Below, piece after piece: positions 8,827 through 18,554 of a stretch of 64,000 nt of DNA. This stretch comes from Granulosicoccus sp045110475 (GTDB lineage: Bacteria; Pseudomonadota; Gammaproteobacteria; Granulosicoccales; Granulosicoccaceae). Under the pieces are notes generated by a model. That model did no database searches. It saw nothing but the letters and a program-made list of their open reading frames with translations, and had not been told where the DNA came from. The stretch spans positions 18,529-82,528 of the forward strand of contig JBGCGC010000043.1 of assembly GCA_045110475.1 (NCBI GenBank). Direction: 5' to 3'. The translations under genes and the position numbers were made by a program. How positions within the stretch are numbered: position 1 is the first letter of the stretch; each line of letters opens with the position of its first letter.

Positions 8827-10434
8827 TTACTGGACTTCCATATCAAATGCCGCAGCCATCAGGGCTTTCGTATAGTCCTCCCGGGGGCTATCCATTACCT
8901 GATGGGCAGGACCACTCTCAACTACCTTGCCGTCACGCATGACGACGATATCGTCACTCAAGGCTCTGACTACTTTCAAATCGTGACTGATGAACAGGTA
9001 GGCGAGCTGGTGCTTTGTTTGCAGATCCTGCAGCAAGGCCACAATTTGTGCTTGAACCGACATATCCAGAGCAGAGGTCGGTTCATCCAGAATCACCAGC
9101 GCGGGCTTGAGAACCATGGCTCGTGCAATAGCGATTCGTTGTCGTTGGCCGCCAGAGAATTCGTGCGGAAAACGGTGCAGGGCGCTGTCATCCAGCCCCA
9201 CTTCGGTTAAAACTTGCGTAACCTGCGCAACGCGTTCCTTATCGGTCAGCGCTGCCTGGTGAACTTTCAGACCTTCTTCGATAATCTGCAGTACCGACAA
9301 GCGCGGGCTGAGACTGCCGTAAGGATCCTGAAACACGATCTGCATGGCTTGTCGTAATTCACGTAGTTCGCTTTTGCCTTTGGCATGAACAGACTCACCC
9401 TTGAAATGTATGAGCCCTTCACTCTTGATAAGCCTGAGCAAGGCAAGTCCGAGAGTTGTCTTGCCAGACCCCGATTCACCAACCACACCTACAGTGCGGC
9501 CCGGTTCAACACTGATGCTGATTCCATCACAGGCGTTTACATAGCTTTTTACCCGTCCAAATAGTCCAGCTTTCACTGGAAATCTTACCCGGATGTCAGA
9601 AGCCGTCAGTACAGCCTCACTTGCCTGTTTTACTCGTGCCGGTAATTCTCCAGGCTCTGCATTAAGAAGTTTTTTTGTGTATTCGTGTTGAGGATTGGTA
9701 AAAAGTGCTTCAGGTCTGTTGTGCTCTACCACTTGTCCATTGGTCATTACATGAATATCATCAGCCATCTTTCTAACGACCCCCAGATCGTGAGTGATCA
9801 GCAGCAGAGCCATGTCAAGGCGTTGCTTTAGCTCATTCAGCAGGTCAAGTATCTGAGCCTGTATCGTTACATCCAGTGCCGTCGTTGGTTCATCTGCAAT
9901 AAGCAGATCAGGTTCGTTTGCCAATGCCATGGCGATCATGATTCGTTGCCTCTGACCGCCGGAAAGTTCATGCGGATAAGCGCGCAAGCGTGATTCGGCG
10001 TTTCTGATTCCGACCAGATCCAGTAGTTCAAGAATACGATAGTTCAGCGCCTTGCCACTCAAGCCACGGTGCAGCTTGAGTGACTCCGCTATCTGTTTTT
10101 CTATCGTGTGCAGAGGGTTAAGCGATGTCATCGGTTCCTGAAAGATCATGCTTATATTGTTGCCTCGTACGCTTCTCAATATTGATGGCCCTGCACCAAC
10201 AAGCTCCTGACCGTCAAACACAATACTGCCGGCAGGATGATGTGCAAACGGATAAGGCAGTAGCTGAATGATGGATAAGGCAGTGACCGATTTACCAGAA
10301 CCACTTTCACCCACCAGAGCGACGGTCTGCCCCCTGTTGACGGTTAGTGACACGTCTTTCACTGCCAGGGTTTGTGAAAGATCACGACCGAAGGCAACCT
10401 GAAGCTCAGTGATACTCAGCAGTGGAGCTCTCAT
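8827..10434 (-). CDS. yejF: microcin C/oligopeptide ABC importer, duplicated ATP-binding protein
   Basis: A 535-residue protein with two complete ABC cassettes. The first has Walker A GESGSGKSVTAL, signature LSGGQRQRIMIAMAL and Walker B LLIADEPTTALD. The second has GESGSGKTTLGL, FSGGQRQRIAIARAM and LVILDEPTSALD. Each is followed by a Dpp/Opp-type peptide-importer extension. It energises uptake of peptides across the inner membrane with YejB and YejE. Its start overlaps the yejE stop by four bases (ATGA), so the two are coupled. It is the last gene of the four-gene minus-strand operon yejA-yejB-yejE-yejF. Confidence 0.93.
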   Translation of the reverse strand: MRAPLLSITELQVAFGRDLSQTLAVKDVSLTVNRGQTVALVGESGSGKSVTALSIIQLLPYPFAHHPAGSIVFDGQELVGAGPSILRSVRGNNISMIFQEPMTSLNPLHTIEKQIAESLKLHRGLSGKALNYRILELLDLVGIRNAESRLRAYPHELSGGQRQRIMIAMALANEPDLLIADEPTTALDVTIQAQILDLLNELKQRLDMALLLITHDLGVVRKMADDIHVMTNGQVVEHNRPEALFTNPQHEYTKKLLNAEPGELPARVKQASEAVLTASDIRVRFPVKAGLFGRVKSYVNACDGISISVEPGRTVGVVGESGSGKTTLGLALLRLIKSEGLIHFKGESVHAKGKSELRELRQAMQIVFQDPYGSLSPRLSVLQIIEEGLKVHQAALTDKERVAQVTQVLTEVGLDDSALHRFPHEFSGGQRQRIAIARAMVLKPALVILDEPTSALDMSVQAQIVALLQDLQTKHQLAYLFISHDLKVVRALSDDIVVMRDGKVVESGPAHQVMDSPREDYTKALMAAAFDMEVQ

Positions 10435-11489
10435 GCTGAGGCACTCGACAGGCTGTCGTTCTGCACAGAGAACGTCTTGCGTGGGTCAAGCGCATCACGC
10501 ACAGCCTCGCCAATAAATACGAGTAAACTCAACATCACTGCCAGTACCAGAAAAGCTGTCAGCCCAAGCCAGGGGGCATGCAGGTTGTCGCGCCCCTGTT
10601 TGAGCATTTCGCCCAAAGAGGCTGAACCGGGTGGTAAACCCAGGCCCAGAAAGTCGAGACCCGTCAAGGTAGTCACAGAGCCGCTGAGAATAAACGGTAG
10701 GAAAGTCACTGTCGCCACCATGGCATTGGGTAGTGTGTGCCGGATCATGATTGCAGTGTCACTAACACCCAGAGCTTTGGCAGCACGAATATATTCGAAG
10801 TTGCGTGCCCGCAGGAACTCCGCTCGCACCACGCCGACCAGTGAGGTCCAGCTGAACAGAGTCATCAAAACGAGTAATGAGACAAACCCCGGTTGTATGA
10901 CGCTGGCCATGATAATGAGCAGGTACAGTACCGGTAACCCTTGCCAGATCTCGATGAACCGCTGTGCAAGCAGATCGAGCAAGCCGCCAAAGTAACCCTG
11001 TACCGCACCTGCGGCCACACCAATCAGCGTGCTGAACAAGGTCAACAACAAGCCAAAGCTGACGGATATTCTAAATCCATAAATGACTCGCGCCAGCACA
11101 TCCCGACCTTGATCGTCTGTGCCCAGCCAATGTCTTTGTGAAGGTGCAGTTGGAGGTGAGCTGCTGAGATTAAAGTCGATACTTTGTGCGGAGAACGGTA
11201 TCAATGGCCAGTAAAGATCACCTTTTTCCTTGATCAGATCGGTAATGTAAGGATCACTGTAGTCAGCATCGAAATCAAGATCACCGCCGAAGGTTTTTTC
11301 TGAGTAGTTTTTAAATACCGGAAAGTACCAGGCATTGTCGTAGTGGATAGCAACCGGCCGGTCATTGGCAATAAGCTCAGCGCCCAGAGAGAACACGTAC
11401 AGGACCATAAACAACCAGAACGCCCAGTATCCGCGTCGGTTCTGCCTGAAGTTTTGTAGCCTGCGCTGATTGATGACACTCAAAGGCAT
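10431..11489 (-). CDS. yejE: peptide ABC importer permease YejE
   Basis: A 352-residue inner-membrane permease. I start it at the ATG at 11489 because the resulting N-terminus (MPLSVINQRRLQNFRQNRRG) matches the E. coli YejE pattern. A 17-residue upstream extension to 11540 would overlap yejB. After TM1 a long periplasmic loop carries YDNAWYFPVFKNYSE and HWLGTDDQGRDVLARVIYG, as in the family. The cytoplasmic EAA-type loop is AEFLRARNFEYIRAAKALGV. It pairs with YejB to form the channel. Thirteen bases separate it from the yejB stop. Confidence 0.92.
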   Translation of the reverse strand: MPLSVINQRRLQNFRQNRRGYWAFWLFMVLYVFSLGAELIANDRPVAIHYDNAWYFPVFKNYSEKTFGGDLDFDADYSDPYITDLIKEKGDLYWPLIPFSAQSIDFNLSSSPPTAPSQRHWLGTDDQGRDVLARVIYGFRISVSFGLLLTLFSTLIGVAAGAVQGYFGGLLDLLAQRFIEIWQGLPVLYLLIIMASVIQPGFVSLLVLMTLFSWTSLVGVVRAEFLRARNFEYIRAAKALGVSDTAIMIRHTLPNAMVATVTFLPFILSGSVTTLTGLDFLGLGLPPGSASLGEMLKQGRDNLHAPWLGLTAFLVLAVMLSLLVFIGEAVRDALDPRKTFSVQNDSLSSASA

Positions 11490-11502
11490 GGACGCGTACT
11501 CA

Positions 11503-12597
11503 TCAGAAGTTCCGGCTATCGAAGTCAATGCGCGGATCAATCAGGTGATACATCACGTCGCCGACGAGTTGCAGGATCAAACCCAGCAGCGTAAAGAAAT
11601 ACAAGGTAGCGAACACCACCGGGTAGTCGCGATTGATCGTTGCCTCCCAGCCAAGTAGTCCCAGCCCATCCAGCGAAAAGATCACCTCTATCAGAATAGA
11701 ACCGGTGAACAGGATACTGATGAAGGCGCTGGGAAAACCGGCAATGACGATCAGCATGGCATTGCGAAACACATGCCCGTAGAGCACCTGGCGCTCATTC
11801 AGGCCCTTGGCACGTGCTGTTTGTACATACTGCATGCTGATCTGATCAAGAAACGAATTCTTGGTCAGCATGGTCAGGCTGGCAAAGCCACTGATAACCA
11901 TGGCAGTTACCGGCAAGGTGATATGCCAGAAATAATCGCGGATGCGATCAGACCAACCCATCTGCTCCCAGCCGGGCGAAGTCAGGCCGCGCAAGGGAAA
12001 AAAATCAAAGTAACGTCCGCCAGCGAACACGATGATCAGCACAATGGCAAACAGGAATCCGGGAATGGCATAGCCCACAACGATCGCACCGCTGCTCCAG
12101 ACATCAAAGCTGGAGCCATCCTTTACCGCTTTTCGAATACCCAGTGGTATGGAGATCAGATACACAAACAGTGTTGTCCACAGGCCCAGACTGATGGACA
12201 CCGGCATCTTGTCTAAAACCAGATTCAGGACTGTCTCATCGCGAAAGTAACTGCTGCCGAAATCGAACCGGGCATAGTCCCAAAGCATGCCGAAAAACCG
12301 CTCATGCACCGGTTTGTCGAAACCGAATTGTTGTTCTATCTCGGCGATAATGGCCGGGTCAAGTCCTTGAGCCCCCCGATAGGTGGACGTGCCGCTGCCG
12401 CTTTGTGCGTTGGCTTGCACGTCACCAGCCTGACCGGCGAAGGCGGCTGTGGCACCGACAGCGTTGCCTCGCATTTCGGCAAGCACTTGCTCAACGGGTC
12501 CACCGGGTGCAAACTGGATGACCACGAAGTTGATGATCATAATGCCGACAAGTGTCGGGATTATCAGCAGCAGACGCCTTAGAATGTAGGCCAGCAT
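11503..12597 (-). CDS. yejB: peptide ABC importer permease YejB
   Basis: A 364-residue permease with the DppB-type N-terminus MLAYILRRLLLIIPTLVGIM. A glycine/alanine-rich periplasmic loop comes next (residues ~42-75, VGATAAFAGQAGDVQANAQSG), then QFGFDKPVHERFF, seen in YejB proteins. The C-terminal half holds the ABC interaction loop (YVQTARAKGLNERQVLYGHV) and the ending DVMYHLIDPRIDFDSRNF. It forms the transmembrane channel with YejE. It lies 69 bases after yejA in the same operon. Confidence 0.92.
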   Translation of the reverse strand: MLAYILRRLLLIIPTLVGIMIINFVVIQFAPGGPVEQVLAEMRGNAVGATAAFAGQAGDVQANAQSGSGTSTYRGAQGLDPAIIAEIEQQFGFDKPVHERFFGMLWDYARFDFGSSYFRDETVLNLVLDKMPVSISLGLWTTLFVYLISIPLGIRKAVKDGSSFDVWSSGAIVVGYAIPGFLFAIVLIIVFAGGRYFDFFPLRGLTSPGWEQMGWSDRIRDYFWHITLPVTAMVISGFASLTMLTKNSFLDQISMQYVQTARAKGLNERQVLYGHVFRNAMLIVIAGFPSAFISILFTGSILIEVIFSLDGLGLLGWEATINRDYPVVFATLYFFTLLGLILQLVGDVMYHLIDPRIDFDSRNF

Positions 12598-12666
12598 GGA
12601 TCAGCCAACCCTTGGCAATAACGTATTCACGGGAGTGTTACGGGTGTTATCAACCCGCTGGACTCG

Positions 12667-14568
12667 TTAACGAACCAGATCCAGTTTTTCGTCCAGATCC
12701 TTGTCCAGCCACCATTCGACCGGAAAGTACGTGAGGGACAAGTCAATGTATTCAGGGTACCTGTCTGGCTTGCCAAAACGGTTCCAGTGGGCAAAGCGGT
12801 GCTTGTCGGCATAGAACAATGGAATAACATTGTGATTCCACAGCAATACCCGGTCCAACGCACGAGTCGTGGCTTTTAGACTATCGATCGATTTTGCACT
12901 TATGATCTTCTCAATGAGCTCATCTACCACGGGGTTCTTGATACCACCATAGTTTGCCGAGCCTCTTTCATCAGCAGCGTCGCTTCCGTAATACGAGCGA
13001 AGTTCGGTGCCCGGAGGGGGGAAAAAATTAAACGCCCCTGAGACCACATCAAAATCAAAGTCGTCAGTTCTGACCTGATACTGGGCAGAATCAACGACTC
13101 TTGCAGATGCGTCGATACCTGCCTTTTGCATATTTTGCACGAACGGTGCAGCGACGCGTTGTGAGTCCGGTGATCTCAGCAGTATCTCTAACGACAGTTG
13201 CTGACCCTCTTTCATGAGTTTGCCATCTGACAATTCCCACCCAGCTTCATTGAACAATGTCAGCGCCTGACGCAGTTGTTGGCGATTGCGTCCACTGCCG
13301 TCACTGACGGGTGCCTTGAATTCCTGCGTGAGTACCTCTGGCTTTAACTGATCTTTATAGGGCTCCAGTATGGCAATTTCCTCGGGGGTTGGAGGCCCGT
13401 TGACACCGTAGTCGGAATTCGGGAAATAGCTGTTTATGCGTTCGTACTGGTCGTAGAGAATGGTGCGTTTTATGGTCTCGAAGTCGTACAACAGATTGAT
13501 GGCTTTTCGTACTGCCAGATCATCAAAAGGTGCTCGTCGCTGGTTGAAGAAGTAGCCATAGATGGATCGTGGCTTGTTATCCAGTGGCGTCTCAATAGTG
13601 ATCTGCCCGTTATTCACTTCGTCAATATCGTAGGCAGTGGCCCAGCGTTTAGAGCTGTTCTCCTGACGAAAATCAATGTCGCCGGCCTTGAACGCCTCCA
13701 TCATGACTTCAAGGTCGCGATAGTAGTCAACACGAAGGGTATCTATATTGTTCAAGCCTCTGGTTACCGGAAGATCAGCTGCCCAGTAGTTTTCCACGCG
13801 TTTGAACGTCAGTGAACGCCCCGCATCAACATCACTGATGTAGTACGCGCCGCTGGCGGGTTGGGGCGTCAGATACGTCTTGCTGATGTCCTTGTCTTTC
13901 CAGTACTCGACCGACAAAGGGGAGATGCCAGCCACCAGCACTAACGGTTTCATGTTGTCGGTGGTGTTGAACATGAACTTGACCTGATGATCAGACAGCA
14001 CCTCGACGCTATCGACAACACTGTAGATGGATTTCAGAAACGGTCTGCCGTGCTCCAGAACCGTGTTGAAGGAGAAAGCGATGTCAGCCGCGGTGATGGG
14101 AGTGCCGTTGTCGAAACGGGCCTCGGGCCGCATGTTGAAGATGATCCAGCTCTTGTCTGCCGGGTACTCCACAGACTCCGCCAGTAAGCCATAGGCGACA
14201 GACAGCTCATCATCAGATTCGGTCATCAGGGAATCCGACACCAGAGAGAGCATCCGAGGCCATGTCCCTTTGAGTATGTAGGAGTTCAGGCTGTCAAACG
14301 TGCCAAACGCGCCCAGTACGACGCTACCACCCTTCGGCGCATCGGGGTTCGCGTAAGGCCAGTGAGCCATGTCTTCGTCGTATAACGGCTCACCGAATTC
14401 CGCCAGGCTCCAGGATTTTGTGATCCCTTCAGACGCCGTCGCCGTTGTTGCGTGGAAGCCGGGAAGCACCAGTAACGTGACGCCAAAGAGCGCCAGCCGA
14501 GTCAAGCGAGCCCAGGCGCCTCCTGTGCGGTTGTCTGCGACCTGGCTATCTGGATTGCATGGCGTCAT
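12667..14568 (-). CDS. yejA: periplasmic peptide-binding protein YejA
   Basis: A family 5 solute-binding protein, 633 residues from the ATG at 14568. A farther start at 14655 would put 29 residues before the signal peptide. The N-terminus has a basic region, a hydrophobic core (LALFGVTLLVLPGF) and a cleavage zone near ATTATASEG. Mature-sequence marks of YejA are YANPDAPKGGSVVLGAFGTF, FDSLNSYILKG and, late in the chain, DELIEKIISAK. It captures oligopeptides in the periplasm and, in enteric bacteria, peptide-like microcin C (family knowledge). It is the first gene of the operon; its promoter should lie in the 285-base divergent gap before the ynjB-like gene. Confidence 0.92.
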   Translation of the reverse strand: MTPCNPDSQVADNRTGGAWARLTRLALFGVTLLVLPGFHATTATASEGITKSWSLAEFGEPLYDEDMAHWPYANPDAPKGGSVVLGAFGTFDSLNSYILKGTWPRMLSLVSDSLMTESDDELSVAYGLLAESVEYPADKSWIIFNMRPEARFDNGTPITAADIAFSFNTVLEHGRPFLKSIYSVVDSVEVLSDHQVKFMFNTTDNMKPLVLVAGISPLSVEYWKDKDISKTYLTPQPASGAYYISDVDAGRSLTFKRVENYWAADLPVTRGLNNIDTLRVDYYRDLEVMMEAFKAGDIDFRQENSSKRWATAYDIDEVNNGQITIETPLDNKPRSIYGYFFNQRRAPFDDLAVRKAINLLYDFETIKRTILYDQYERINSYFPNSDYGVNGPPTPEEIAILEPYKDQLKPEVLTQEFKAPVSDGSGRNRQQLRQALTLFNEAGWELSDGKLMKEGQQLSLEILLRSPDSQRVAAPFVQNMQKAGIDASARVVDSAQYQVRTDDFDFDVVSGAFNFFPPPGTELRSYYGSDAADERGSANYGGIKNPVVDELIEKIISAKSIDSLKATTRALDRVLLWNHNVIPLFYADKHRFAHWNRFGKPDRYPEYIDLSLTYFPVEWWLDKDLDEKLDLVR

Positions 14569-14766
14569 GATGGTTCTGACCTCGGGGTTCAAATATTCGA
14601 CAAATTTGGAGTCTAGCAGCGACCAGTGGTGTAACAGAGCTGGCGCAAGTACCAAGGGGTTTTACGACCATACCAGCAAGTGTGTTCAGTATCGCAATTT
14701 GGGTGCCGGTGTGCGTAGGAGAAGCAGCCTGTGTGCTTTATGGAACCATTGCCGCAATTGCCTGCC

Positions 14767-14796
14767 TTACTAGTCAGCCTCTCGGACGTCTATACT
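14767..14796 (+). promoter_or_regulatory. candidate sigma70 promoter for the ynjB-like operon
   Basis: TTACTA (14767-14772) and TATACT (14791-14796) are separated by 18 bases and lie ~58 bases before the ATG at 14854. The -10 is good and the -35 is weak. The 14569-14853 gap is divergent and must also hold the yejA promoter, which I could not place. Confidence 0.3.
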
Positions 14797-14853
14797 CCGT
14801 ACGCCACCGGGCGTGTCCTCTACCTCAATCCTGTCCCTACATCTGTTTATTCC

Positions 14854-16083
14854 ATGCTCAGTATCAAACGTCCTTCAACCAGGTTCGGATTTCTCTCGAT
14901 TTGCGCTATCACATTAGCCATGACGAGCTCCGTATCGGCTGTAGAGCCGGATTCCTCATGGTCACAAATAACAGAAGAGGCCAGGGGCCAGACTGTCTAT
15001 TTCAACGCCTGGGGTGGCAGTGAGCGTATCAATCAGTACCTTCAATGGGCCTCTGTACGTCTGGTTGAGGACTATGGCGTCACGCTTGAGCATGTGAAAG
15101 TTGCTGACATCTCCGAGATTGTCGGGCAGCTGGAAGCGGCAAGACTCGTGGGCCGTAACGAGGGTGGAAATGTTGATCTTATGTGGGTCAACGGTGAAAA
15201 TTTTGCATCATTGAAATCTGCGGGTCTTCTCTTTGGGGCGTTTGCCGACAATCTGCCCAATGCCCGGCTGGTTAGGCAGTCCCCATCGATCGAAGCCGAT
15301 TTTTCGGTGCCGGTAGAAGGTCTTGAATCTCCATGGGGTGGTGCGCAACTGGTGTTTATCGCTGATTTGCAAAATACCCCCGAACCACCACGGTCAGCGG
15401 TTCAGTTGCTGGAATTTGTTTCGAAGGGGGGCAGGTTTGCCTACCCGGCGCCCCCGGCATTTCATGGCACAACTTTCGTAAAGCAGTTGCTGATAGAACT
15501 CGTCAGTGACGATACGATGGCCACTGAAGCGTTGGCAGCACCTGTTATACAAGCGGATTTTTCAGCGATAACAGCACCCCTCTGGGAATATCTTGACGCC
15601 CTTCATCCGATGCTGCGCGGTGAGGGGAAAACATGGCCTGTCAGTGGTGAGATGACGCTGCAGTTGCTTGATGACGGCGAGCTCGATATTGCCATTTCAT
15701 TTAACCCCAGTGAGGCATCGGCAGCAGTCAGAAATGATCAGTTGCCCGATACCGTGAGAACCTACGTGTTTGATAACGGCACTATCGGAAATACCCATTT
15801 TGTCACTATTCCCTGGAACGCCACTGCAAAGGCTGGTGCGATGGTTGCCGCCAACTTTCTGTTATCAGCCGAGGCGCAGGCTCGAAAAGCGGATCCTGAA
15901 TTCTGGGGAGATCCTACCGTGCTGGATATGCAGGCAATGGATGAAGATCAGCGCGCCTTGTTTGAAGCTATTGATCGTGGTGTCTGGGCCCTGCCACTGG
16001 GTGCCGGTAGCGTGCTTTCAGAACCACACGCTTCGTGGGCCGGTGCTCTGGAAGAAGCATGGATCGAGCGGTATGGGCAGTAG
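14854..16083 (+). CDS. ynjB: ABC importer substrate-binding protein, YnjB-like
   Basis: A 409-residue periplasmic binding protein from the ATG at 14854, the start that gives a proper signal peptide (basic RPSTRFGF, core LSICAITLAMTSSVSA, then VEPDSS). The mature start GQTVYFNAWGGSERINQYLQW is typical of the YnjB branch of iron/thiamine-type binding proteins, as is DLMWVNGENFASLKSAGLLFG. The ligand is unknown; the branch is related to thiamine- and iron(III)-binding proteins (family knowledge). It is followed by the permease after 100 bases, then the ATPase and a YnjF-like enzyme, the order of the E. coli ynj cluster without ynjA and ynjE. Confidence 0.85.
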   Translation: MLSIKRPSTRFGFLSICAITLAMTSSVSAVEPDSSWSQITEEARGQTVYFNAWGGSERINQYLQWASVRLVEDYGVTLEHVKVADISEIVGQLEAARLVGRNEGGNVDLMWVNGENFASLKSAGLLFGAFADNLPNARLVRQSPSIEADFSVPVEGLESPWGGAQLVFIADLQNTPEPPRSAVQLLEFVSKGGRFAYPAPPAFHGTTFVKQLLIELVSDDTMATEALAAPVIQADFSAITAPLWEYLDALHPMLRGEGKTWPVSGEMTLQLLDDGELDIAISFNPSEASAAVRNDQLPDTVRTYVFDNGTIGNTHFVTIPWNATAKAGAMVAANFLLSAEAQARKADPEFWGDPTVLDMQAMDEDQRALFEAIDRGVWALPLGAGSVLSEPHASWAGALEEAWIERYGQ

Positions 16084-16183
16084 GACAAGCGCTTGAAGAT
16101 TGAATACTATTGAGGTGTTCGAGTAGTGAGCGGAGTGCCTGCTAGATGGTAAAGCTTCGGCTCTGCATGGAGACAGAACGTCA

Positions 16184-17896
16184 ATGAGACGTTCATTGAG
16201 CTCGATGCTACTGGTGAGCTGTACCGTGTTGTTGATGGTGCTTTTTGCTTTACCTATCGTGCTTGGTCTGGCTGGAACACTGTTACCGGCGTTGGGTTTT
16301 ACACCTGTTCTTGCTCCGGGCAATGGCTTTGCTCAGGTTCTGGAGGATCCGCGTTTTTTTAGTGCGACGCTGCTGACGCTCAAAACCGGTCTGGGCGCGA
16401 CGTTTCTGGTGTTGGTCTTGAGCGTTGTTGCTCTGGTATCACTGCACAATTCCCGTTTATGGTCATGGCTTGGTGCGTTGATGCCGCCTTTGCTGGCCGT
16501 CCCGCATGCAGCCATCGCTGTTGGTCTGGTATTTCTGATCGCGCCCAGTGGTGCGCTTGTGCGTTTGATCTCACCGGATATCACTGGATGGACGCGCCCT
16601 CCGGATAGTTGGCTTGTCCCGGATGCTGCTGGCTTTACGCTAATCCTGGGACTCCTCATCAAGGAGACGCCGTTCCTGATCCTGACAGCCGCCGCACATC
16701 TGCCCCAGCTTAATGTTGATGCCTCATTGCAGATTGGTCGCAGTCTTGGTTATTCTCCTGCCCGTTGCTGGAGTCGATTGATACTGCCGCAACTGTATCC
16801 GCGTATTCGCTTACCGCTGTTGATTATTCTGGCTTTCAATCTGACGGTGGTAGACATGGCCTTGTTGCTGGGACCGTCCAATCCACCCACCTTGTCCGTC
16901 TTTCTGATGAGCCTGGTTAATGATCCGGGCTCGAGAGCGGCCGCGTCTGCCGGTGCTGTGCTGCTTGCGTTGCTGGTCGGCTTGTGTTTTTTCGCCGTAC
17001 ATGTGTTCACGTATTGGGCAGGGGCTGTTGCGCGAGTCCGTCGTCGCAGCGGAGCACGTGGTAGAGGTTTCGGGATACTCAGGATTGTCGGCAAGATGCT
17101 GGCAATTTTCATGGTGGCGATTAGCATCGCCTCGCTTGCAGTAGTGCTGATCTGGAGTATCACGCGTCGCTGGCGTTTTCCGGATGCCTGGCCGAGCAAG
17201 TGGGCTTTTGATAGCTGGATTGCCAACGGACACAGTCTTGTTGAGCCAGCCGTGTCGACACTGACGATTGCCGCTGCGGCGGCTTCGCTTGCCATGTTCG
17301 CAGCCATTGCCTGGCTTGAACTGGAGCGGCGCGGGCATGCGCCACGGCTGGATGTTTTGTGGTTCATCCCCTTGCTGATACCACAAGTGAGTCTGTTGTT
17401 CGGATGGCAGGCTATGGCTTACTGGACAGGCGTAGACGGGCACTGGTTGACCGTTGTGTATTCACACTGGCTCTACACCATGCCCTACGTTGTTTTGATA
17501 CTCGCTGTTGCCTGGCGTGAGCTTGACCCTGCCTGGGGGCATGCGGCCAATACGCTCGGTGCAGGTTACTGGCGCGTACTGTGGAGAATACGTTTGCCCA
17601 TGCTGATCAAACCTTTATCGCAGGCAATGGCTGTAGCTATCGCCGTTAGTGTCGCTCAATATCTACCGACATTGCTTTTGGGCGGCGGTCGACATCAGAC
17701 GCTGGCAATCGAACTTGTGACAAGTTTTGGCGGTGTGGATCGTCGTACTATTGCCAGCCTTGCAGTACTTCAAAGTCTGTTGCCCTTGTTGGCCTTTGTT
17801 CTGGCGCTATTCTACCCTCGATGGCGAGGTCTGCGACAACGTCGTGGTGATGCCTTGAGTTCAGGCGAAACCGGTATCGTCCAAACAACAAATTGA
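16184..17896 (+). CDS. ynjC: ABC importer fused permease, YnjC-like
   Basis: A 570-residue membrane protein containing two permease halves in one chain, as in YnjC/ThiP/FbpB-type importers, with about twelve hydrophobic segments. The first half has the EAA-like loop DASLQIGRSLGYSPARCWSR and the second AANTLGAGYWRVLWRIRLP. A basic cytoplasmic stretch (RVRRRSGARGRG, ~residue 285) joins the halves. The ATG at 16184 follows GGAGA. It is separated from the ATPase gene by only four bases. The substrate is unknown and depends on the YnjB-like receptor. Confidence 0.87.
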   Translation: MRRSLSSMLLVSCTVLLMVLFALPIVLGLAGTLLPALGFTPVLAPGNGFAQVLEDPRFFSATLLTLKTGLGATFLVLVLSVVALVSLHNSRLWSWLGALMPPLLAVPHAAIAVGLVFLIAPSGALVRLISPDITGWTRPPDSWLVPDAAGFTLILGLLIKETPFLILTAAAHLPQLNVDASLQIGRSLGYSPARCWSRLILPQLYPRIRLPLLIILAFNLTVVDMALLLGPSNPPTLSVFLMSLVNDPGSRAAASAGAVLLALLVGLCFFAVHVFTYWAGAVARVRRRSGARGRGFGILRIVGKMLAIFMVAISIASLAVVLIWSITRRWRFPDAWPSKWAFDSWIANGHSLVEPAVSTLTIAAAAASLAMFAAIAWLELERRGHAPRLDVLWFIPLLIPQVSLLFGWQAMAYWTGVDGHWLTVVYSHWLYTMPYVVLILAVAWRELDPAWGHAANTLGAGYWRVLWRIRLPMLIKPLSQAMAVAIAVSVAQYLPTLLLGGGRHQTLAIELVTSFGGVDRRTIASLAVLQSLLPLLAFVLALFYPRWRGLRQRRGDALSSGETGIVQTTN

Positions 17897-17900
17897 TCTG

Positions 17901-18554
17901 ATGCGCCCTCTTCACGTTAATGATCTCACGCTGATACTGCCTAATGGGCAGACGCTTGTCAGCGGGTTGTCTTTTCATATCGAGCCCGGGCAGGTTCTGG
18001 CATTGATGGGGCCTAGCGGCAGTGGCAAGTCGAGTATTCTGGCCTGGCTGACCGGTACTGCGGATCCTCGTCTGCGCAGTCATGGTGAGGTTTGGCTTGG
18101 CGATACCCGGTTAAGCTCACTACCAACTGAGCATCGGCGACTAGGTTTGATGTTGCAGCAGGATTACCTTTTTCCGCACATGAACGTGAGAGATAATCTA
18201 CTTTTTGGCCTGCGTGGGGGGACACGCCAGCAACGTTTGCAGCAGGTTCGCAAAAGTCTGCACGAAGCCGGACTGGGCAATATGGAGCAACGTGATCCAG
18301 CGACCTTGTCTGGTGGTCAGCGGGCACGCGTCAGTCTTGTCAGAACGCTGTTATCAGATCCTTGTGCGTTGTTGCTTGATGAACCGTTCTCAAGACTGGA
18401 TACAGAGATGCGTGAACAGATTCGTCGATTTACCTGGGATAACGCGGCGAGTTTGCCTGTATTGCTGGTCACTCATGATTTATCCGATGTACCACCAGGT
18501 GCAGATATTCTGGATATCAGTAAAGCGCCGACAACAGGCCTTCCCAATGCTTGA
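17901..18554 (+). CDS. ynjD: ABC importer ATP-binding protein, YnjD-like
   Basis: A 217-residue single ABC domain with Walker A GPSGSGKSSIL, Q-loop region LGLMLQQDYLFPHM, signature LSGGQRARVSLVRTL and Walker B LLLDEPFSRLD. It is short, lacking the C-terminal regulatory domain of larger iron and sugar importers, as expected for YnjD. Its last eight bases overlap the start of the CDP-alcohol phosphatidyltransferase gene at 18547, so translation is likely coupled. Confidence 0.9.
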   Translation: MRPLHVNDLTLILPNGQTLVSGLSFHIEPGQVLALMGPSGSGKSSILAWLTGTADPRLRSHGEVWLGDTRLSSLPTEHRRLGLMLQQDYLFPHMNVRDNLLFGLRGGTRQQRLQQVRKSLHEAGLGNMEQRDPATLSGGQRARVSLVRTLLSDPCALLLDEPFSRLDTEMREQIRRFTWDNAASLPVLLVTHDLSDVPPGADILDISKAPTTGLPNA